Assembly: GCF_001039355.2 (NCBI RefSeq) | Contig: NW_019773991.1 | Span: forward strand, 1 to 28,417 | DNA length: 28,417 nt | Reading direction: 5' to 3' | DNA from: Lingula anatina | Taxonomy: Eukaryota > Brachiopoda > Lingulata > Lingulida > Lingulidae | Shown here: in pieces, positions 22,401 to 28,417 of the stretch | How the letters are laid out: each line of letters starts with the position of its first letter | Position numbering within the stretch: the stretch's first letter is position 1 | The notes under the pieces: model-generated | Databases searched by the model: none | Told to the model about the DNA's origin: nothing | The model's input: the letters and a program-made list of their open reading frames with translations, nothing else | Position numbers and translations under genes: made by a program

Positions 22401-24339
22401 CCAAGAGCTCGCACTAATCCTTTGATCTTGCGCTGTGTTTCTAGTCCTTTCATTATTATGTCCAAGTCTAGGACAACAAGTATAACGGCATAAAAAAAAA
22501 TTGACTGTAGATAGATTTATGTACCTGGGTATTTATTTCATGTACCACAGTGTTTCGAAAAGGAAAATATACAATGAAAAAGCTTTCAGGGGAATAAGGA
22601 AGCAACGATTTTCCTTTATGCTTGGTAATCGCATTCATGTATCTGTGTGCTTTTCCCATTTCAGTATCATCGAAACTGAAATTTGATGCTGGTTAATTGC
22701 GAGTTAAAATTATAGGTTTTCATGTTGTTTTTTTTCATACACGACAACTATTCAGGCTATTTATAATGGAAAATTCAGAGTTCTCATCTTCCCTACCATT
22801 CTGTTTATGTAGCTACTAATTAAGTAAACATTTATTGCTGCCACTGATAAACTAGACAGCAAAGCTGGGAAATATACAGACACTAAAAAAAATACAAAAA
22901 GAATTGTGTATATTTGGAAGGAACCTGCATCCATTTTTACTGAACAAAGCCAGGTAAAGGTAAAAGATGTGGTTTGGCAGTTATAGGGTGAACAATAGAT
23001 GTGTCAGCCAGTGACAAACTGGCAGCAATGACAACACAGACAGACAAAGACATATAGTCTCTGCATCTACATATTATATGAATAAATGGTTAACGTCATG
23101 ATTGATGAAAAAAACTTAAAGTTTTGTATCTCTCTCATCCCTTCCACTAAATGTACTAAAAAGATTAATCTCATAAAGTGATAATGCTTATTGAATTTTG
23201 ATCACTGGAGAGGGTGGAAAGCTAGGCTCAAGAATGCACAGCAAGCTAACTGAGATAAAAATGTTTGCAAAACAGCATTTTTAGTCAAACATTTTGATTT
23301 CAAACATGTATTCATTTCTTTTTTCCCACACCTCTGTATAACTGTTGTAACTGTCATACTATAGAATGGCTCATTTAGAGTAGGGAATTCCTGTCAAAAT
23401 GCTTATGATGATTTGCAATTTTGCAGTGCTCAAGAAAGAAGTGCGGTATGCAACTTAATTTTTTAAAGAATTTTAAAGAAGTTTTTTAAAGTAAGTATTG
23501 AAACCAAACTATTTTATAACTTCTTTCTTCAAATGAAAGAATAAAAGTTCAGCAAGATGGGACAGTTTTTATGACAATGTAATGCAAGAGATAATAAGAC
23601 AGTATTTTTTTTTATTGAACCATTGAACCAGTCTCTTTGGCAGAGAGTTCAGAAAGTAAAATGACTTCCTCATGGGAGCTGAGACTACATGTATGAATGA
23701 AAACAGTTGTTGATAGGTGTCCTAAATGCTCTGATATATGTTTAACAAAAAGGATTGAAAAGGAGACGCCTGTATTCTGGAGTTCAATATTGGGTGTGAT
23801 GTACTGGCAGGAATGTGTTATGTTACAAGTGAAAACAATTTAAATGTAAAAGATATACAGTTTATACAACAGAGTCCAAGCTTTGTGAACCATTTAGAGC
23901 AAAAAGAAGCATGTCTAATGTTAAAAAGAAATTAAAGGCTTATACTTCCTACAGAGGTTCAAATGTGTCACCATTTTCTGATGGTATTAGGGCAATATTG
24001 ATTATGTAGTAAATGGAATGGCTCCACTGATATTGTTTGAAAGAAATTTAACAATTCCTTAACTTATACTATATAAGTTAACATAAGTTCTGAAAAGTCA
24101 AAGAAAGCTGAGTGCAAAATATTTCATATTTTCATAATCTCTTTTTTTTTTGCACGTGAATATCTGCTGATATATATAACCCAAGTTTCCATCCGTTCAT
24201 TATATTTAGTGTCAAGAGTTACATGTAGATAAACAGCCATTGGACTGTGTTCATAACTTAGTACATAACTGAGCACTTTCTTTTGGTGGTTGATCCTCCA
24301 GAGGCAGACTCAGCTACAGATCTCAAATGTACGTATATA
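22401..24339. other. Long non-coding stretch
   Basis: AT-rich sequence with small chance frames only. One protein-like bit (VSASDKLAAMTTQTDKD near 23005) has no splice context. No RNA gene or bounded repeat was seen. Confidence 0.5.
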
Positions 24340-24359
24340 TATCGCAAAATATATCACTG

Positions 24360-25001
24360 TTGGGGTTGCTCCAGTTGCTGCCTTCCTCCAAGCACTTGTT
24401 GCATCTAATTTGGCAGCTCAATCTTGTCTTGTCAACTTTGAAATGAAACTTTGACTGACTAACAGTTCTAGACCCATTTCAAGCTCGGTCCTTTGGGATT
24501 TTACCATCGTCCATATGGCAAACATGGCACAGCCAATCCCAGGCTGCATTGTTCAATAAGGGTGAGCATCAATGAAATACCTACCATCCTAAGAACATAA
24601 TTTGGTTTTGGTGACCTAGTCAGTTTATAAAATAGGTAGGAACGGACAGAAGCACCTCAAGTGGAAGGTATTCAGGTGCTTCTCCTGCGTAGTGGAGATG
24701 GTCCAGCAAGGATTCACTTTTAAACAGAACAGTGCTCACAGTGCATGCATGATACACAGTAATTTTGATCTGGGTGGTGAGTCTGGCATTATCACAGACA
24801 CGAGACAATATACTGGCCATGTTTGTCACCACCTTTCTGATTCTCCCCCCCCCTCAACACCCACCCACCCCCCTCAACACCCACCCACCCCCATCCCCTG
24901 GGTTCTGTATCCAGCAAGATGTTGTCAGTGATAAGCAATGTGAAGGTTTGATAGGTAAAATGGAAATGACATACAGGTGAAACTCTGTGGCCATGCTGCA
25001 T
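24360..25001 (-). mobile_element. Dead non-LTR retrotransposon, 3' part of reverse transcriptase ORF
   Basis: On the minus strand the pieces, in order, resemble the C-terminal part of invertebrate LINE endonuclease/reverse transcriptases: LLITDNILLDTE (about 24910-24960), SRVCDNARLTTQIKITVYHA then STVLFKSES (24700-24810), and WLCHVCHMDDGKIPKDR (24470-24530). The family pattern is W-L-x-H-V-x-x-M-D-D-G-x-I-P-K-D. Frames change between the pieces and stops occur, so it is inactive. The 5' end is missing. The clade (RTE-like or a relative) is not certain. Confidence 0.75.
24845..24898. repeat. C-rich 20-bp tandem repeat with G-quadruplex potential on the minus strand
   Basis: Two copies of CCCTCAACACCCACCCACCC (24851-24870 and 24871-24890) follow a C9 run and precede CCATCCCC. 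The minus strand has many GGG runs with short loops. The tract lies inside the dead retrotransposon, between its LDTE and SRV motifs. Confidence 0.9.
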
Positions 25002-25920
25002 TACTTTTGTTTAGCGTCTTCAGAGGCTGAGGTCGTAACACGTAATTAAGAACTGGCCCAGAAAAACATGAGGATCTACATCATTTTGCACTGACTTATT
25101 TTTTTCTTACAATTGTTTATAGTTTTATGAATATCACCATTTTGTAACAAGAATTTTTGAAACATGACAGAAAACATGCATGTAAAACATCAGGTTCAAC
25201 TTATGTCCAAAGTGTTCCTTAATGAAATAACACTTTCTTGCTTATTTATTCAACAACACTTTCAGCTTAGATTTTTGCTTTTTAAGATTGCCAGCTAATG
25301 CATATATATTTATGTGAAGCAAATTACAACTTTTCAAAAGCAGTGTAAATAATTTGGCTGAATTGGAATCCCTGAAGACAAGCAGAGCAAGGACCTCTAG
25401 TTTAACGCACCAGGCAAACTGAGTAACTGAGTAAATCTGACAGGTAATCTCGTAATACCTGATGTGAAATTACATTGTTTCGTTCCTGCTCCAACGATCA
25501 GTGTTTTCTCAGTGGATGCTTTCAGAACCCTGGTGGCTGGAACATTTTCAGTGGTCGCACGTCAGTTTAATTTCTTTCCCAGCGAGAGAGAGAGAGAAAG
25601 AGAGAGACAGAGATCCTATGTGCATGGATGCCATATGAAAGGTGCCATGGTACCGAGAGCTCACTGAGTTTATTGGCAAGCCTGGAGATGAATGGTCACC
25701 AGTGATTTATGTGGTCTGCTGTATGCCTGTAGAGGATCATTATGGTCAATTTTCTTTCACTTTCTTACACGTCAATGTCAGTTGATTAATTCCAAGAAAC
25801 AAATGACTGTGTCATTAAGAAGTGAGGAACAATATAGGTATTACAAGTAGGGGTCCTTTTTTTTCTTCAATTTCCTTTGTATTTGATGTACAGTAGACTC
25901 ATGTTAAACTTATAAAAAAG
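25002..25920. other. Non-coding stretch with a (GA)n microsatellite at 25584-25613
   Basis: The GA tract is about 30 bp and imperfect. A 67-codon frame runs into it and reads SERERERE there, which is repeat-derived. No gene is supported. Confidence 0.6.
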
Positions 25921-26067
25921 CTGATATTGCAACAAAAGCTATTCCTGAGGAGGACATAAATTACATGGTGAAAGGAGCTTTAAACAAAGGAATTCTGGAG
26001 AAGAACAATTTTATAAACAGTGTTGAGAATCTATAGATCTTATGGCCGATGAAGTTTATTATTATAT
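25921..26067 (+). pseudogene. Exon-like remnant l, one frameshift
   Basis: It reads DIATKAIPEEDINYMVKGAL, then NKGILEKNNFINSVENL and a TAG. One missing base there would continue DLMADEVYYY to a GTAAGT donor at 26068. The coding look is strong. The left boundary is uncertain: the AG at 25919-25920 has a poor pyrimidine tract. Confidence 0.4.
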
Positions 26068-26855
26068 GTAAGTAATATTTAGTGAACTATTTGACTGTGT
26101 TTAAATCTATACTATGTAAGGGAATACAGTGATGTTAGGGTTGGATATCAACAGTAGTGTGCTAAAAGTACTCCAACATTTCAACCAAATGTCACTGGTA
26201 GAGTGGATAATTGTTTGTTTTTAAGAATGGCTAGGAATGGGTGGTTGAAATAAGGCAATAAAAAGTGCATTTACACATAATACTGAAATTTAATAAGTCA
26301 GTTCAGTCTTTGATTTATTTTTTTATTATTATAATTTCTCTTATTTGATATATCACAAGGAATAAGATCATTCACTCTTTAGGGGATTGAATGCTCCCCG
26401 ATTCATAAACAAACACAGTACTAGTAGTATTATGCATGTTGCTGCCTTTGTTAATTAAGTGATATCTGGTTAGTAATAAAGAGTTTCAGCTAAGTAATCA
26501 TTAACACATTTGTTATTGGCTTCAGTTAATGAAGACTGGCTTGTTTAACAGATGTAAAAGTGTTATGATTCACAGACAATTAGTACAGCTTTATATATGA
26601 CAGATATAGTATTGAATAAGCTATAATTATAATTTGATAGATTGTCTGAGTGAATTTTATAATTAACAAGCACAAGCAGCTAACTGGTCATTAAAAGAGC
26701 ACTTGCTAATCTCTCATGTTATCTTCATGAGATTTTATTGCTGTGGCTACTCTGTGAATTTAGCCTTTCGTAGGATTGAGCAGCTCAAAAATGATATTGA
26801 TGACATATTCATTTAGTCAAAGTAATCAAATGTACTGTACCTCCCTTTTATTTTA
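26068..26855. other. Non-coding stretch
   Basis: AT-rich sequence. A small piece (IEQLKNDIDDIFI then TAG, 26776-26817) follows a possible acceptor but is too short to support. Nothing else was seen. Confidence 0.5.
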
Positions 26856-26915
26856 CACAAATTATGCCCACATGCTGTTGAATATGGACTTATTGGAGCA
26901 CTATCAATCAGCATG
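26856..26915 (+). pseudogene. Exon-like remnant m, intact frame, acceptor unclear
   Basis: The frame KLCPHAVEYGLIGALSISM ends exactly at a GTAAGC donor. The left splice site is not clear. The next remnant starts in the matching phase. Confidence 0.35.
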
Positions 26916-27466
26916 GTAAGCAAATCATTGTTCATTTCTCAATACTACTGGGCTATGATTGATGGGTATTGGCTAGCCACACAATAAAGTTCAACTCACC
27001 TCATTAAAGGATTGTTAACACCACTTTCTAGTACACGGACATCTAAGCCAGAAAAGGTGTGGCACTTTGAAAGAAAACAAGGTTTGCAAGTATGTTGTAA
27101 GTCATGTTTTGGGTAAAACAGAAATAAACGTGTGTGGTATAAGGTAATTTACATAGCAGGTAGTTACAGGTGAACAGTATATCAGGAAGAGTTCAGTGTC
27201 AGGTAGAGTTCAGGTAGTTATAAGTGACAGGTAAGTTGTATACCTACTTAATGTAAAGATAAGTAACACAGGTATCATGAACAATATGGGCAAGAAAGAT
27301 TGATGTAGATAAAAGGACCATATTTTTGTAGTGTTGAGATCAGGATGTGTATTATGGAAAAGGAGAACGTGCAGGAATGAGGAAAACCAGATGATAACTC
27401 TTTCCAAAAATAGGTGAAAATCTGGACCACTTAATTTGGCATTACATCATTTGATTCCACCCACAG

Positions 27467-27542
27467 TTTCAGAGAGCATTGGAAACTTGCCTCTCGCCTG
27501 TCAACAGGATGCTGGAAATGGCAGAGGCTTGATAGGAGAGAG
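27467..27542 (+). pseudogene. Exon-like remnant n
   Basis: This 76-bp piece lies between CACCCACAG and GTGAGT. In the phase set by remnant m it reads FQRALETCLSPVNRMLEMAE, then A and TGA TAG. The other two frames are also open, so the true frame is not certain. Confidence 0.35.
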
Positions 27543-28417
27543 GTGAGTTTCAATGTCCTAGGAAAAAGTCTTCTCTAAAGAGTAAAGCAATTTTTCCATA
27601 GCTGACCCAGCTAGTTATATTTCAGCCAGTAGCACTATGCCTAAATTATGCACTAAATTTGATTGTAATGTGTAAGGGTATTTAAAGCTTTGTGATCGTA
27701 ATTGCAATACACATTACGCTTTTCAAATTCCATAGATAAAACAACCAGAAGACAAGATTAAAAAAAAAAAAAAAATTCTTAAAGTGTTGGTCGAATGATA
27801 TCTTCTCAACTATCAAATAAATTAATCATATGATAAATAACCTGCAGAGATTCAGGACATTACATTTGTTGTATGCACTCAGAGACCAGAAGGATGATCT
27901 ATAGGTACCGTTAGATGAGTGATGTTCGTGTCCTGATCTAATGAGATCTTTAGAAAAGGACCATATCATATTATATACAGTATATATTTGTCATACATAA
28001 ATCAATGAGGTGTCCATGACACGCACGAGTGCTTAGCACAAGTTGATGCCATGTAGGACACAGTGCTAATGAGTGGTGTATCTGACTTCTATTACAGCAG
28101 AAGATAGAGCAAAAAACGTAACTCTCATTTATAGGTGATATGTGTGTATGTAAGATGCACTACAGCTGGATCTTTTGTAACTAACATCCGTTGTGGTATA
28201 AAGGAAATGGGATTGTGTAATTTAATTATTTATTGACAAATTTGTTACTGACTATTTAAAGGATGTGGCTGACAATTTTTTTTTTTTTTTTGCAAAATGG
28301 TTAATGCCTGACAAATGGTTAGTTCCTGTCTCCAAGGCCTTGCAGTTTCTTCAACCCCGTGTGACTTACAGAAAATGGCTTTTGCCATTCAGTTATTGTC
28401 TATTCCTTTAAAAAAAA
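27543..28417. other. Non-coding right end with A16 (27760) and T16 (28276) tracts
   Basis: AT-rich sequence with two long homopolymers and no supported gene. The tracts could mark old retrotransposon tails, but nothing adjacent supports that. Confidence 0.5.

Noticed and set aside
22501-22686. Open frames on both strands
   Set aside because: Overlapping opposite-strand frames of about 60 codons with no recognisable pattern; most likely chance.
23420-23450. Very short exon-like piece after TTTTGCAG
   Set aside because: Only about 23 bases with a weak donor; cannot be separated from chance.
25464-25667. 67-codon frame ending in an Arg-Glu repeat
   Set aside because: The repeat portion is just the GA microsatellite, and there are no exon signals.

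Overview
This is animal nuclear DNA: AT-rich, with GT-AG spliced genes, long introns and small non-autonomous transposons. The PGM3 protein and the repeat content suggest a marine invertebrate, most likely a mollusc or another lophotrochozoan. That placement is inference; nothing here fixes the species. Single N characters at 18266 and 20062, the second flanked by an exact 119-bp duplication, point to a draft assembly.

Positions 1-6585 (minus strand) hold almost all of a phosphoacetylglucosamine mutase gene (PGM3/AGM1), the isomerase that makes GlcNAc-1-phosphate for UDP-GlcNAc. I resolved 16 coding exons, 1557 nt or 519 codons, all in phase and with GT-AG splice sites; the last C-terminal exon lies beyond the left edge. 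A 243-bp gap at 6586-6828 separates its start codon from that of a divergent plus-strand gene, so it is probably a bidirectional promoter. An exact YY1-type motif overlaps the second gene's ATG. That gene (6829-10793, poly(A) signal at 11044) has six exons and encodes a 148-residue coiled-coil protein that I cannot assign to a family. Three of its introns each carry a different inverted-repeat element.

From about 11,100 to the right end I find no intact gene. Scattered on the plus strand are exon-like pieces with good splice sites and amphipathic helical translations. Several are broken by frameshifts or in-frame stops, whereas about 2 kb of coding sequence in the two genes to the left has no defects. 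I read them as a decayed or poorly assembled multi-exon gene for a large helical-repeat-like protein, family unknown. Among them lie a hAT-like MITE with an 8-bp target duplication, further copies of a foldback repeat family, a dead non-LTR retrotransposon end on the minus strand with a C-rich tandem expansion inside it, and an odd GC-rich block with a 12-bp hairpin.

Functionally, only PGM3 can be placed in a pathway (hexosamine biosynthesis). The shared promoter suggests that the small coiled-coil gene is broadly expressed along with it.
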